From contig CM073326.1 of assembly GCA_037043015.1 (NCBI GenBank), positions 13,524,345 to 13,588,344 on the forward strand: DNA of 64,000 nucleotides, read 5' to 3'. Positions 35,350-47,744 of this stretch are shown here, piece after piece. Numbering within the stretch: the stretch's first letter is position 1; each line of letters begins with the position of its first letter. A model generated the notes under the pieces. The model was not told the DNA's origin, did not search any database, and was given only the letters and a program-made list of their open reading frames with translations. Origin of the DNA: Bryum argenteum. Lineage: Eukaryota; Streptophyta; Bryopsida; Bryales; Bryaceae. The position numbers and the translations under genes are program-made.

Positions 35350-36719
35350 CTTTATCTACCAACAAGAAACCCACAAACACTATGTCATTCATAATGTGAA
35401 GCTTAGAAATCTCAAGGTAAGCATTGTTTTTCAAACTCTACTAATAATGTCCAAATCATCGAGTTCACTTGATTTTGAACCACAAATTGATGTAATACCT
35501 ATGAGATCCTAGTTGGACACTTTGGATGACAAGCTCAAATTCATTAAGAGACCGAAACTTATTGATAGCATTCAATATTGGGAGATTTGGATTAGGTTGA
35601 ACTCCAAATCACGTGTAGGTTTTTTTGCTACAAGTTACAAAGTTGAAGAAGACCATATGAACGTATAGCATGCAATATATGAAGGTAGCTCTATTTTGAG
35701 AGACTTAAAACGTGAGGTATGTTTTACAACTCAAGCCAATTAAATTCCAAATACCCGATAAGGGTGTTACACATGCCACAATCTTTAAAAATAAAACTAG
35801 TAAATTTTGTATAGTGTATGACATACACTCTATGTGTCTCGCATATGGAAATGTCATTATGTCGTAAGAGACAAAATTACATATTTGTCAAGATCTTTGA
35901 TTCTAAGCATAAATTATTATTAGTATAATATGTGCATGCCCCTTGTACCTCAAAGCTTGTAATCACGTATGGAAATTTATAAAGAAAACTACTAGAACAC
36001 TACTAGGGATTTGCAAGGTTTTTGGAAATGTTGTCCAAGCAAAACAACATCTTGGTACTTGCTCTAGCAATTTTTCCAATTTTAAATACTTAAAATAGTA
36101 AACAAAGTTTTTCATCAATATAATAACTTTACTTAATTTTGTAGGAACATTACTAAAGCAAGACCTAGGACATTCCTTTACTTGCGTAGCGTTTGACAAA
36201 AAAAAACGTAGAGATTCCCCTTTTAATTTTTGGTAATGTAAAAATGTATATTTTGGTTTGATAATACAAATGAGAGTAGATTATAATACGAGGTTGTCTA
36301 CATGATTTTAATTCACTATAAAATGTCATATTTATGGAAATTCTATTTTATTTCTAAAAAATCGAAAATCGTCGAAGGTGCTATTAATATTGTGCCACCG
36401 GCGCTCCCAAAAAATTTCAAGTCAATATCATCAAATTTGAGTAAATTAGAGCCATACAGACTTGGGAATCTCACAACACAAAAGTAAACTAAAATTTGAA
36501 ATAAACGGTTGCTTGAAATATTTTATGAGAATACTACATGCATGTTATTTATCCATACTAAATAACATGAAGATGCAACTTCCCAATGCAAATATTAGAG
36601 CAAACCATAGAAAGTAATAGAAAATAGAAAAGGAAAAGAAAAGAACAAAAACTAGAAAAAAATCAAAATAAAAAATCAAATAAAATTAAGAAAACAAGAT
36701 CAATTACTAAACAGAAATG
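35350..36719. other. AT-rich intergenic between two divergent relics
   Basis: No supported gene. The last 120 bases become progressively A-rich, leading into the poly(A) tract. Confidence 0.35.
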
Positions 36720-36752
<33 letters not shown>

Positions 36753-37070
36753 AAAAAATTAAAAAATTTAAAAGAAAATTTAAAAAAAAAATTTAAAAAA
36801 ATTAAAAAAACCTGCCGCCCTGCGGCAGCGCAGACCTCCGCACGCGCGGAGGGGTGCTGGCCGGCAGCAGCTGGCTGGTTGCCTTGCCGCAGCAGCTGGC
36901 TGGCTGCCTTGCCGCAGCAGCTGGCTGGCTGCCTTGCCGCCTGGCTGCCGGGCAGGCTGGCTGCCGGGCAGGCTGGCTGCCGGGCAGGCTGGCTGCCTAG
37001 CCGCCGCCCGCCGGGGCAGGCTAGCCGCCGCCTAGCCGCCGCCCGCCCGGGCATGCTAGCAGGCATGGGG
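36720..37070. repeat. Poly(A) tract followed by a GC-rich minisatellite
   Basis: A 31-base A run begins at 36720, followed by A-rich DNA to about 36810. From about 36811 the DNA abruptly becomes GC-rich. CCGCAGCAGCTGGCTGGCTG units of about 25 bp (about 36865-36930) give way to about three copies of a 16-bp unit GCCGGGCAGGCTGGCT (about 36945-36995). CTAGCCGCCGCC words then follow to about 37060. Lysine-rich or alanine-rich frames here are composition artefacts. Confidence 0.85.
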
Positions 37071-37095
37071 AGGGTATAAGTACCCCTCCCCACAT
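37067..37095 (+). promoter_or_regulatory. TATA-like promoter in a GC-rich palindrome
   Basis: GGGGAGGGTATAAGTACCCC lies within a nearly symmetric GGGGAGG..CCTCCCC context at the end of the GC-rich block. It is followed by CTTGGAGGTGAGA at about 37125-37138, which looks like a splice donor (GAG|GTGAGA). A long AT-rich 5' intron ending at TTTGTTTATTAG (about 38190), just before the ATG at 38211, would fit. All of this is inference from motifs. Confidence 0.4.
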
Positions 37096-37435
37096 TTTAT
37101 TTTCATCAGTTGAAAATTTGCAAATACCTTGGAGGTGAGATTTTTTTGAAACAACAAGAACTAACCACCATTTCAACCTTTTATACCAAACAAATTAGGG
37201 TTTCATGATTAAGAATCTAAATTTTACATGTTTTTTCAAGTTCATGTAAGTTTTCTTTTACAATGTTAGGGTTTCATTGCAAATTAATGTTTTTGTAATT
37301 TTAGGGTTTTGTATTTTATTTTATTTTTTTGGTTGTTTCATTGTTTTTTGTGTTTATATAAATTTTTCATGAGATACTAGGGTTTCATTGCAAATTTATT
37401 TTGGAGCTTTAAGAATTTCCATAGTTTGATTTTTT

Positions 37436-37442
<7 letters not shown>

Positions 37443-37470
<28 letters not shown>
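37443..37470. repeat. Poly(T) run of 28
   Basis: Uninterrupted T run inside AT-rich DNA that may be the 5' intron of the downstream relic. Confidence 0.9.
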
Positions 37471-38210
37471 CCTTCTTCCATATTGTTGTGGTTTTATAGA
37501 TTTTTGTGGTTTATTTTGGAATTTTAGGATTTTATTGCAATGCTTTTATGTGGTTATGGGATTTTGTGTCGTTTGTAGTTTTTGGACTTTTTGCTATTTT
37601 TGTAGTTTTTCTTTTTTAGCAATTTTAGAATTTCATTTCAAGAATATTTTCAAGTTCTAGGTTTTTGTTTGATTGTGGGTTTTGTGGTTTTGGTATTAAT
37701 TGTTGTATTTTGAGCTTTGAAGTTTCTTTCAAGTTTTAAATTTTCTATTAAATTAAAGCTTTATGTAACTCATGACTTTCATTGCAAAATCAATCTTTGA
37801 ATTTACTTGTGATGGTTTGTAGCCTTGAGGTTTTTGTAATTTGTGGATTTTTGTGGGTATAGATCTTTTTAGATTTTTTTAGTTTTGATATTTGATTTTC
37901 CAAAACCTACGGAAAAATTGATCAACTCAAAAGTTATATGTGTTTGTGAAATCATTATTTCTTACAACATTGTTAAATTCTATCTTTCAAACTTCTAGAA
38001 AATAAACAAATAAAATTACTTTTACAAAAACCAATGTAAAAGTACAAACTTTTATTTTTTTCATTTTACCCACTTTTAAAATAATAAATATTTATAAATA
38101 TATTACATTGATAAATGTAAATTATCACATGATAATTTAGTACTTAAGAACTTTATTTTTATATATATACGATTATCGTTTGTTTATTAGATATATCTAC
38201 ACAAAGAAAC

Positions 38211-41200
38211 ATGGCACCTCAAAGTCAATGGAGTGAAAGGCGGGTGGATGATATTGGCTCCAAACAAGGACCAAGCTCGATTATGGATTTGGACTACCCG
38301 TTGGTACGTGGTCGGAGATTTGTGCAATCGGCAAGGACGTCGGGCAAATTGAGAAAATTGTAGCGATTCAGAGGGGTTGGTTCAAGTGAAAGTCCGAACT
38401 CGTGCGCATGTAGTGACCCTATACAAGATTGAGAAGGGAATATCTTTGCAGAAATTCCTAATTTGTTGTTTGAAAGTCGCAAAACCGCTCCGAACATTGC
38501 GCTCTTTAGCATCATTTTGGAAAGGTTTGATCAAGACGTGAGAATGGAAGCATCTTCTTTGCCATTGTGAAAGCTAGGCAGTGCAATCCTGAGGAGATAT
38601 TGGAACTGAGAAATCAATATATTCAGCAAAGAAGGGATTTAATCGAGCAGCAAGAACGACCTAACGTACCGGATTTCGTAGTGTCAGGAGCGGCATCACA
38701 TGGACCTCACACTAGTCCTGATCGATCGTATGCAGATGTGGTTAGTAATAGAGTAAGGAATGATATTCTATCACAACCAGGGCATGTCACACATCCAATG
38801 CTACAAACAGAGCCAGTAGAGGCACCTTCTTCACAAACACAACCTCCAAGTGCCACGAGACCAACACCAACACAGAAGGCTACAGAAGTGGGTCCGTCTT
38901 CTAGCGTGAGGAGGGCAAGAAGTGCAGCACGTGCTTCTACTCAAAGTCCAGCATCAACATCACGTGTGCCAAATGTTGCGGTATCGAGGGGAAACAATTC
39001 AAGTGGAGGAGGAATATCACGAGGACGACCTGAAAGTTCTGAAACAGGTACACATAGTGGAGCTCCATTATGCCAGGTTCGAGCGCTCATAATATTACTA
39101 CTCCTACGAGTATTAATATTTCAAGGAGTGCAAGACTAGCTACATCAGTAGCACCAACTCAGACTGGCAGCGAATCAACTAGAGGACGTGGAAGACGATC
39201 ACCCACATCAAGAGCTCCACAAACTCAAACACCTGCTGCTAGAAGGCAAGCACGTGTTGTACAACAAAACACAATACTAACAGAAACTCCCAGAGCAGAG
39301 CAAGAGGGCGGGGGATCAGAAGATTTGGACAACCCTTCTTCCGATGAGGAAGAACCAAGAGAAGTGGAGAAAAGTACTAAAGGCCCTCTGATTGCATTAT
39401 GAGAGGAGGAATTTAAAGCTGGATATGTGTGGGGGATGGAGGCGGTGTTTAAGATTCGCACGGAGAATGTACGGCGTGCAGTAAGTGCAGAAACCAACCA
39501 TCGGGCATTGTCAAAGAAGCGTATGGCTGAGATATATGAACGTCTACGAGGAGATGATGAGGACCTCGTGTCCCCCATTACACTTCGGCCAGTTGCATTT
39601 CTTGAAAAGAGAGTGGATGGTGATGGCAATATAGTAGAAAAAGAGGTTCCATTCGGGAAGGAGGATCTGATGGACCATTTCAAAACCGTATTTGAGAAGT
39701 ATCAAAGGCAACAAGACAATACAATGGGCATTTTAAAGACGGAATGGTTACGAAATGCAATAATATGGGAACGGTGGATGGGCAACACATTATAGAAGCA
39801 TGCAAGTTTGCAAAACAACAATTGGCGGCCCAAAGACTCTCTCAAGAAGAATATGCAAGTATATTTGCGAGCAGGCGACAAAATTTGTTGTATACAACAA
39901 CCCTCGTTTTTACATTGAGGCCTGCGTGCGGATCAATGCAAAGCGGTTTGAGAGAAAATTTTACATGTCACTACAAGACCAATTGGTGAAGCTCGGGGCG
40001 ATCTGGGAGTCTTGTAGGAAACCCAATGCGGAGGTGAGCTCACGACGCCAACCGAGACCAAAGCAATAGCTATGGCGGTGAGTCTGTTGCATCTTAGCGT
40101 CAAATGACTTCACGGGAGCCTTTGGGACTAGTGGCAAAACGGATGTTGGATTGGACTAGGCATGCGTGGAGCGAGAATGAAGAATGCTACAAAGCTATTT
40201 TGGAGGTGTGCAAAGACTACGAAGATGGTTGTTTATGGTATAGTAAAGCGGATGAGAAAAAGTGGAAGAAGTATGCTAAGGAGAAGGGGTTGGATAGTAC
40301 GGGGATCTAAGACAAAAAGACCAAAGATGGAGAAAACATGGTTGAGGCCTTTAACAAGGGTACCACCCTTTGAGGAGTACCTACAATTGGCTAAGGAGAT
40401 GGTAGCTAAACCTATTGTAAATGGAAAGAGGAATTCCCAGAAGTTCTATTTCAATAGGGCTCATAGGGGTTTTATGGAAAAACAAACTCTCGAATGGATA
40501 GTAGATCGACTACAACGTCGACGCGCAGTTCAAAATGCATTGCGGTGGTTGATAGTATCTAAAGGAATGGAGCACCCAACATCCATGGAAGATTTTTACA
40601 ACATAGATGTTGTGTGCGATGCAGTGGAGAGAAGGCAAGACAGTTTCAAGCGCTTGCAGAGGAAATAGACAAAGACATGAAGAATACTTGGTCAATGCCA
40701 TCCGTGAAAACCATGGGGAGTTTGGTTAAATTTGGAGAGAAAATCAACGCCCATGTGAAACAACATTTCGAAGACGTGAATGTTGGTGGTAGGTTCTACG
40801 AAGGTTTGGGAATAAGAGGAGATCAAGAGGAAATTTCCGATGGGATTGGAGAGTTGATGTCAAGCAAGGAGATGAAGACCATAGTGTGGGAACGATTCCA
40901 ATCAGAGGCAGTTCCAGATTCTTTAGTGATGAATACCATGAAATGCAAATGCCTTGTTTGTGGGTATTCGATTGTCGAAGGGGAGTATGGATGGCGGGAC
41001 AAAGCTTGGACAAGAGGAGAATACAAAAGCGTCTTCGTAAAGGTACGAAAGTGGATGAGTAAGATTTTAAGGTGGACTATAGTCTTTTTATTTCCACGGG
41101 GAGAAACCTATGGCGACGAGATGCGGGATGTTACGGGTGACATAGAAGGAATGACGTGCGTGAGAGGGATTTGGGCGTTCCAATCGGACCGTTAAAGATT

Positions 41201-42362
41201 ACAAGAAGAATTTTAGGGAGGCGGCGGGGTTAGACGCAAAGTATAAGCGCTTGGAAATATTGTAGTGTTGATGGAACACCCGGTTGATCTGAGGAGCTAT
41301 CAAGAATTTGCCGAAGAAAAAGATGTACTCCCAAACCCTTTTCAGGACTCTTGGACAGCTGGAAGGGTGCCTTCAAGCGTTGACAAGCTAGAGAGAGATC
41401 CTATGGAATTGCGTAGACTTGTTCAATCGTATTTGCATCCTAAATGGACGTTGGTGGCATTTGGGATTACGACATCCATTCCGGAGATACTGACAGGTGG
41501 ATTCGAAGGGCAACAAATTTTGTCTTGATCAATCTCAAGCCCGAACAACATTTTTGTACAATACCCTAGTACAAGAATTCAAGGGCTTCATGAGACAATC
41601 ACCACCACAAAATTTGGCGGACGTAGCGGGACCTTCAAGCGATACATGCGAGAGGATCGAAGATGAAATTGAAGAGGGAGATGAAAGAGATTCTGAAGAA
41701 GAATCTGAAGAAGAAAGGTTCATTACAACCGATGAAGATGATAGTGATGATCATGTTTCCGATGATTCTGACACAGAGTCAGAATCTTTGGAGCCATTGG
41801 AGAGAAGACGGAAGACGGTTGTACAATCGGCAATAGTAGATGATGATACCCAACCAAGAACAACGAACGCATCAAGGATGAGGACGGCAAGTACCAATGA
41901 TGGAGGGGCAGAAGAAACTCCGAGACCACTTGATGCGGTACCTAGAAGTCAGTTGGTAGAGGGGGAGGGCATTATTGGGAGAAGTGTTGGTAATAGTCCA
42001 ATTCATAGAGCACATCAAGAACCGGTTCTGAGGATTTACCGCTACCAAGTAGAGACAACGTCTTGTGATCACCTTTTGAATGGGCAAACACCGAGCACGC
42101 AATGATCCCAGGGAATGAGGGTTTCTACTTCAATCCAAAGGGGGTGAGGTTTCGCCGCATTGGTGAAGAAGGCAACCATACTTTTGTGGAGGCATCGTCT
42201 ATTTTGGAGGAAAATTCGGGGTTGGAACGAGTGCCATCCGGGGTGATAGATGCTATGGTGGCGGAAGGGGCAATAGATTATGCGGACCCCTCGATTCCAT
42301 GGGAGATGCGGCCGCGTGAAGGGCGAGGAGTTACACTGTCATCGAGAGAGGAACGACCTTAA
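38211..42362 (+). pseudogene. Long broken ORF series of unknown family
   Basis: I do not recognise the family. Plus-strand pieces follow in order with similar composition. These are 38211-38363 (starting MAPQSQWSERRVDD), 38567-39139 (Ser/Pro/Thr-rich with an RRARSAARAS segment) and 39070-39402 (RGRGRRSPTS, then acidic). Next are 39427-39795 (KSxxEIYERLRGDDEDLVSP-like), 39800-40069, 40104-40310 and 40162-40668. The series continues with 40614-41195 (FYEGLGIRGDQEEISDGIGE), 41265-41528, 41497-42105 (strongly acidic, EEGDERDSEEESEEE) and 42102-42362. Changes of frame between overlapping pieces imply several frameshifts, though some joins could be introns. Together they suggest an ancestor of more than 1000 residues with a disordered N-terminal part and an acidic C-terminal part. 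The location in transposon-rich DNA beside the DUF7869 relic suggests a mobile-element-linked gene. There is no evidence of function. Confidence 0.5.
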
Positions 42363-43040
42363 TCTGAAAGTGTCGAGTTAATAGCGGAAACTCCTCCGGA
42401 CTTGCATTGATAGGTTTTAATATATTTGGATGGTGTCAAATATATATTTGATTTGTGACCTGAAAGCATGTAATGTTTTTTTTGGAGTAAAGTAATGAAA
42501 GCTTTCTTTCGTCATGATGTATTTGAGTTTGAAATCGCAATAATTGCATGTTCTCATATGAACGATTCTTACCAAAATGTTGATAAAATTTCATGAGCGT
42601 TTTAAAAATTCTTGTATAAAAGTTTTGCTTGCTGCAATGACATTTATTAAGTGTACGTTGTCATGACGAAGATAGGATACCTACATTGATACTGGTTTGG
42701 TATACCAATTTGAAAAAATTAGGGATTTTGGTCAAAACCGATTGCAAATGTACATTGCACTTCTTGGGTGCAAAATTAACGAATTCGGTGTTTAAAGCAA
42801 CAATCTTACTAGCTATGTTTTCGTTGTTTTTGCTACAAATGTGTAGGTTATAAATGGGTCAAAGGTGAAATCATACAATTGACAAATTTGAAAATGAGAA
42901 TATCTTATTCACATTGAAATACTTAAGGACGTATGTCCTAGTTAATTATCATACTTGATACAAAAGGCTAGTTGTTTTGCTAGCTTTCAGAATGATAATG
43001 AAGATTAACTGCTTTTGGGCAAATCTTGAGAATATTTGAG
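42363..43040. other. AT-rich intergenic, no supported gene
   Basis: Downstream of the broken ORF series; may include its 3' untranslated region. Nothing structured. Confidence 0.3.
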
Positions 43041-43505
43041 CATATACTACAATTTTGGGCAGCATTCACCATGCTCTAGTAGTGATTTCAAATTTTTACT
43101 AGGAATATTTTCTAATGCATCACGACTTTTGAGGCTTGAATGGTTTTTCAAGAAAGGTATAGAAAACCTCTACAACTCGGAAAAGGTTCCAACTTCATGC
43201 GTCTTGTATTTAGTAAAAAAATCATCAAAAACTATTTTTAATTCACATAATTGGTTTGCAATAGTGAAACATGCCCCATGTTTGAAAACCCGAAAACAAA
43301 AGCTTCCTCCACTAGAATTCATGTCATTAATTTATTGTATGGGTTTGCAATTTTTACCACATATAGTAGACTCGATTTGAGACCAACCCAAGCAATTTTG
43401 TCAAAAAATGACTTTGAAAAGGACTCAAAAAAGTTATAACTCCTCAAAGTTTCAGCCCTTTATGCATAATGTTATCTCTTGACATCAAGGATGTATAAGG
43501 GTTAA
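43041..43505. mobile_element. Truncated TTAA-family element (right part only)
   Basis: Matches the right half of the 26418 element (for example ACATGCC..TGTTTGAAAACCC and TCAAAGTTTCAGCCCTT) and ends ATGTATAAGGGTTAAGCC with TTAA at 43502-43505. The left end is missing. Confidence 0.55.
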
Positions 43506-43904
43506 GCCAATTACCAAATATATATTACTATGTCACTTATTCCTTAAAAACTATGAGGAACTGAGGTGATATAATAAAAGCTATGTTTTTTTAGATGATT
43601 AGGCAATTTTTAGTGAACCTAAGACCATCTCATTCTTTATGTTTTTTAGTTTACCAATCAAAACAACCAGTTTGGACTTAAATTTGTCTCGATTATGATC
43701 ACATAGTTCACTATGCAACAACATAATTTAATTAGTCTGAAGCCTTTTTTGCCACCTGGACCCCCTTGAGGGGATGCCACATGGACCCCATGGGTGACAT
43801 TACATAATATTTTCATTTTATTCCACAAGTGAGCCCCCAACACCCGCCCTCTTGTACTTTCTCATGAAAGGGAGTAATTACAAACAATATGGTATAAATC
43901 TCCT
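43506..43904. other. Intergenic, nothing identified
   Basis: No supported gene. TGGACCCC occurs twice near 43760 and 43783. Confidence 0.3.
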
Positions 43905-44107
43905 CCCCCAAGACCCCCGCTCCAAGATCCCGCCCCAAGATCCCTGCTCCCAAGACCCCGCCCAAGACCCTGCCCCAAGATCCCTGCTCCCAAGACCCCG
44001 CCCAAGACCCTGCCCCAAGATCCCTGCTCCCAAGACCCCGCCCAAGACCCCGCACCAAGACCCCGCCCAAGACCCCGCACCAAGACCCCGCACCAAGACC
44101 CTGCCCT
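43905..44107. repeat. C-rich minisatellite, CAAGAYCCYGC units in a 40-bp higher-order repeat
   Basis: Basic units of 10-13 bp (CAAGACCCCGCC, CAAGATCCCTGCTCC) run for about 200 bp. Two and a half copies of a 40-bp higher-order unit (AAGATCCCTGCTCC followed by CAAGACCCCGCCCAAGACCC) lie in the middle (about 43938-44040). One strand is almost free of G except in the AAGA words, so it is strongly strand-asymmetric. Open frames across it are artefacts. Confidence 0.9.
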
Positions 44108-45000
44108 TAATACCCCTCCAGCTGGACCCTCTTATCCGCATTACCCGGCGTGAAATGCGGTCCGCATTTCAGGAGCATAAGTGAGATTTTGGGAGATAGT
44201 TTTAGAAAGCTACCTGTAGAAAGTATCTCAGTTAACTCAAAAATATTTGAAATGACCAGATTTTCTAGATTCAAGCCTCAAGTGAAAAAAATTATGTATG
44301 GAACAAGAAGTATTCAGGAGCACATGGAGCAATAAGCGCGCGGAAGACATAGCATTTGGTAGCATGTGGAACAGTTAGCGTAAGTTCTTTAGCTTTGCAA
44401 TGGTGAAAATTGCCCTGAAAATTACAAAGGAAATGAATGTCTAAATATAACCCCTTGCACTAAAACAAATGCCATACCTTCCTTAGATTTTGGATCGAGA
44501 AAATTTTGTCCCTACTAGAACTAAATTGAAACGAGAATCCAACCCAACAAACAAAGTTGAGATGCAATAATGGATGAAGGAGATGTAGCTCCTCAAGTGC
44601 CATGTAATTTCTTGATCTAATGTAAATTTTTTTCATGAAAATCTTCTTTTGATTTCACATAATGAGCTGGCAATGATAAAATGTGCCCCATGTTTGAAAA
44701 TCCTAAAACATAAGCTTCATCTACTAAAAGGGAGCCAACAATCCTTATTAGCTTGGATGAATATGCAATTTTTACCACACAAAGTACAGTTGGATTCCAA
44801 CAACATTATGCATTAAGGGTCATTTGGCAACCCAATATTGGAATCGTGAAAATTATACAACCTCCAACTTCAATAATTATTATGATTTCCACATATCATG
44901 ATAATGAGAATATGACATAATATCGTGAATATTATGATATTGCTAATATCTTGATTTTGGGTGAAATATCATGATGGCCGGGTGGTTGCAAAACGCAGCC
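44108..45000. other. Intergenic with decayed transposon pieces
   Basis: The stretch 44440-44800 resembles fragments of the 26418-type element (TAACCCCTTGCACT, TTTTTACCACA, CATAATGAGCTGGCAATG). Around 44850-44960, ATATCATGATAAT-type words repeat. No gene. Confidence 0.4.
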
Positions 45001-45830
45001 TTAACCCCTAAAGTCAAAAGAGCCCAAATCGGGTCGTTTGGGATGTGGTCAAGCCCGAATTTACTATATTTAGTTCGTATGAAATTGAAATCTTTTGCAA
45101 GTTAAAGAGTTTTACCATATCTTTCCGAAAAGTCATTTCATGCTCCAAAATTCTTCATACTTTAGGAGATATTCACGGTCAAAGTTTGAAAACACTATTT
45201 GAAATTTGCCCAAAACTGCCCAAACTAAGGTATATGCTCGTTTATTCTCAAAATCTGCCCAAAATAAATAAGATCGTAGGAACTTCAAAAATTCACCAAA
45301 AATTGAGATTTTACTTTTTTTTCAAGTTTTGTTTTCTGTACTTGGAAATAAGGTTTTAAGGCATAGTTTCACCGTTTGGATCTTTCATCCAGGCAATTAT
45401 TCTTCACATGCCATTTTTATCGTCAATGAGGGGCCTTTGAAATTGAATTTCAGCATACCTCCATGTGAATAATCAAGCATTTCTTTAGGTTTTATGGGTC
45501 GCATGAGGGTAAAAATTACTTAGGAACAAGAATTTGAAGAGCCTCATTTCAAGTCTACTCTTGAAGTTGGTTTTTGGGCTCACAAAATACTTCGAACCCA
45601 TTTTGCAACAAGGGGAAAAAACTTTTTTTTTGGCTTTGAATGTTACGATCTCACAATTGGTAAGGAATTCTATACTAAGTTTTGGTACGCACATACATGA
45701 ACAAGTTAGGTACAAGATCTTACGGTTACTTTGAGATTACGTCAAACCTTTAAAACTTTCATCTTGCATTGAAAGAGGGTGGTTCTGAGGAGTTGCGACA
45801 ATGTTGGGGGCTTTCGACTTTAGGGGTTAA
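45001..45830. mobile_element. TTAA-flanked DNA transposon remnant, copy 6
   Basis: The body is 45005-45826 (822 bp). Ends are CCCCTAAAGTCAAAAGAGCCC-like on the left and CCCCTAAAGTCGAAAGCCCC on the other strand at the right, with TTAA at 45001 and 45827. It is a close relative, in opposite orientation, of 58745-59427, and of the host element at 28558. It provides the uninterrupted version of the site used by the nested insertion at 28727. No transposase frame. Confidence 0.75.
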
Positions 45831-46391
45831 TTAGGAAGATAAGAAGTTGAGTTAGTCCATATGTGAGTAATCACTTAGACCATGCATAAATCCCACGTCA
45901 ACTACACTAAAAATTATATTTAATGTAGCCACAATATACAATCAAGATACGCTATAACTTTTTACGATTGATGAATTTTTTTACTGGGCACACAACAACA
46001 TGTTGTACTTTAAGAAAGGCAAACTTGTGAACTTAATTAGTAAATTCTTTGACAAAAAAACTAAAAAGTTATAGTGGTTATATATTAATTAGTGCAGACA
46101 ACATCAAATATAGGTTTCAGTGTAGTTGTTTCACATCCTACACAAACTTGATGAGCTGAGACTCTCTCTCATTCCTTCCTACTCATTTTCTGTATTCTCT
46201 AGACTGTAACTTCTCACCTTCCTTCTCACGTGCCTGTTTCAACTCCCAAACGTAAGAAATCGAATGCATTCCACCTACCTCAAAAGGAAAGTTCCTTGGA
46301 AAGCACCACCAGATCGAAACATCAATACACGATCTATAACACTTTGCTAGATAATTGTGTTTTCCTGTTGCTCGTTTAGCAGTTTGTCGCA
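45831..46391. other. Upstream region of the cupin gene
   Basis: AT-rich at first. The last 200 bases are more mixed and probably hold the promoter and 5' untranslated region of the next gene. I see no unambiguous TATA box. Confidence 0.35.
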
Positions 46392-47744
46392 ATGACGACG
46401 AGCTCGGAGATCACCAAGCTGCTGGATCTGCAGCCACATCCGGAGGGCGGCTTCTTCGCGGAGACGTTCAAGGACTCCGACATCACAATTCCTCACGACC
46501 TGCTCTCGGAGCATTGTAAGGCTATAATTTGTGTCAAGAGGTTTAGGGTTTTGGAACTGCATTGTTCTGTTTTGTATTGATTGTGAGTTGGGTTGATTGA
46601 TTGGGTGCAGACAAGGTTGGGCGGGCGGTGAGTACTGCCATTTACTTCTTGATGCCCACAGGGAATGTGTCCCACTTGCATCGCATTCCTTCTTCCGAAG
46701 TCTGGCACTTTTACGCTGGCGAGCCGCTTACGGTGAGCTTGCTTCGCATCTGGTGATTGTGCATTAGTAGCTTGACTCTTGTGAATTTCGATTGCTGTAC
46801 TCTACCGAGACAACATGCTTGTGGATGACTCCACTTACCACCAATCTAAAATGTTCATTGAAAGTACATTGAAATTGAAGTCAAAGTATATTGCTGCTTG
46901 GATGTACTTAGTGATCGATGTGGTTGTCGAGCTACATACCTAAATTCTGCTCTTGTGAATTTCAAATGTTGCTTTTATAACAGAACACAACATGCTTGTA
47001 TGGCTTTTATATCACTGCACAGGTGAATTCTTCGGTAAGACACTGTACTTACCAACTGAAAAGAGAAGAATTCAGAAACCGGTGTTGTTTGAATAAGCTA
47101 TCGCAAGTCTGATGAGTAAAATATCCAATAGAAGAATTGCTCAAATCGATATGAAATTGCTCTTGCTCATCAGTAATATTACTCACATCCAACACCTGTT
47201 TTTATTCCCTTTTTCACCATGTCATTGTTACATAGATAATCAAGCAAGTAAGCAAGTACTACATCCCTTATCTCTCCTGCTTGTGTGCTATGAACAGTTT
47301 TCTCTATCATTGACAGCCTCGTATGATCAATCACACTTGTGATGCTATTTCAACTTCCGCATATAGTAATTCACTTGTTCCAGCATTAGAATCACTGACA
47401 AGAATGGGTTATTCTGGCAGGTGTTCGAGATAGACGATGAGGGGAAAATGAAGCATACGGTGTTAGGGCAAGACATTGCAGCAGGCCAGAAGCTGCAATA
47501 CGTGCAGAAGCCGTGGGTGTGGTTTGGTGCTTACCCAACCAAGGATCTAGAGCACATCGCGGAAGCAGGAAAACCTCTTGTGAAAGCAGCACCCAGGGAC
47601 CCCGAAAAGCATTACTCGCTGGTGGGGTGCACGGTAGCCCCTGCTTTCGAGTATGTGGACTTCGAGCTTGCCTCTCGCTCTGATTTGTTGGCCAAGTTCC
47701 CTCATGCTCAGAATTACATCGAATTCCTCACTCACGCCGAGTGA
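46392..47744 (+). CDS. DUF985 cupin-family protein, 3 exons, 189 aa
   Basis: Cupin_5 (DUF985) family: small single-domain beta-barrel proteins, probably cytosolic, of uncertain biochemical role. Exons are 46392-46515, 46611-46732 and 47421-47744. All introns are GT-AG and the phases (1, then 0) join without a break: SEH|YKVGR and GEPLT|VFEID. Family signatures are LLDLQPHPEGGFFAET (residues 10-25), AIYFLMPTGNVSHLHR (51-66) and SSEVWHFYAGEPL (69-81). Next come QYVQKPWVWFGA and YSLVGCTVAPAFEYVDFELA near the C-terminus. The histidines in SHLHR, Glu71 and His74 sit where cupins bind their ligand. Length matches the family (about 150-190). Introns are about 95 and 690 bp; the second contains chance frames only. 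The first ATG after an in-frame-free leader was taken as start. Looks intact and functional. Confidence 0.93.

Noticed and set aside
36707..37093. Ala/Gln-rich and poly-Lys frames around the GC minisatellite
   Set aside because: Repeat-derived translations of the poly(A) tract and minisatellite.
43813..44184. Gly/Ser/Trp-rich and Pro/Lys-rich frames on both strands
   Set aside because: Artefacts of the CAAGACCCCGC minisatellite; open in several frames at once.
47112..47342. 76-residue frame within the second cupin intron
   Set aside because: No domain; lies wholly inside a well-supported intron.
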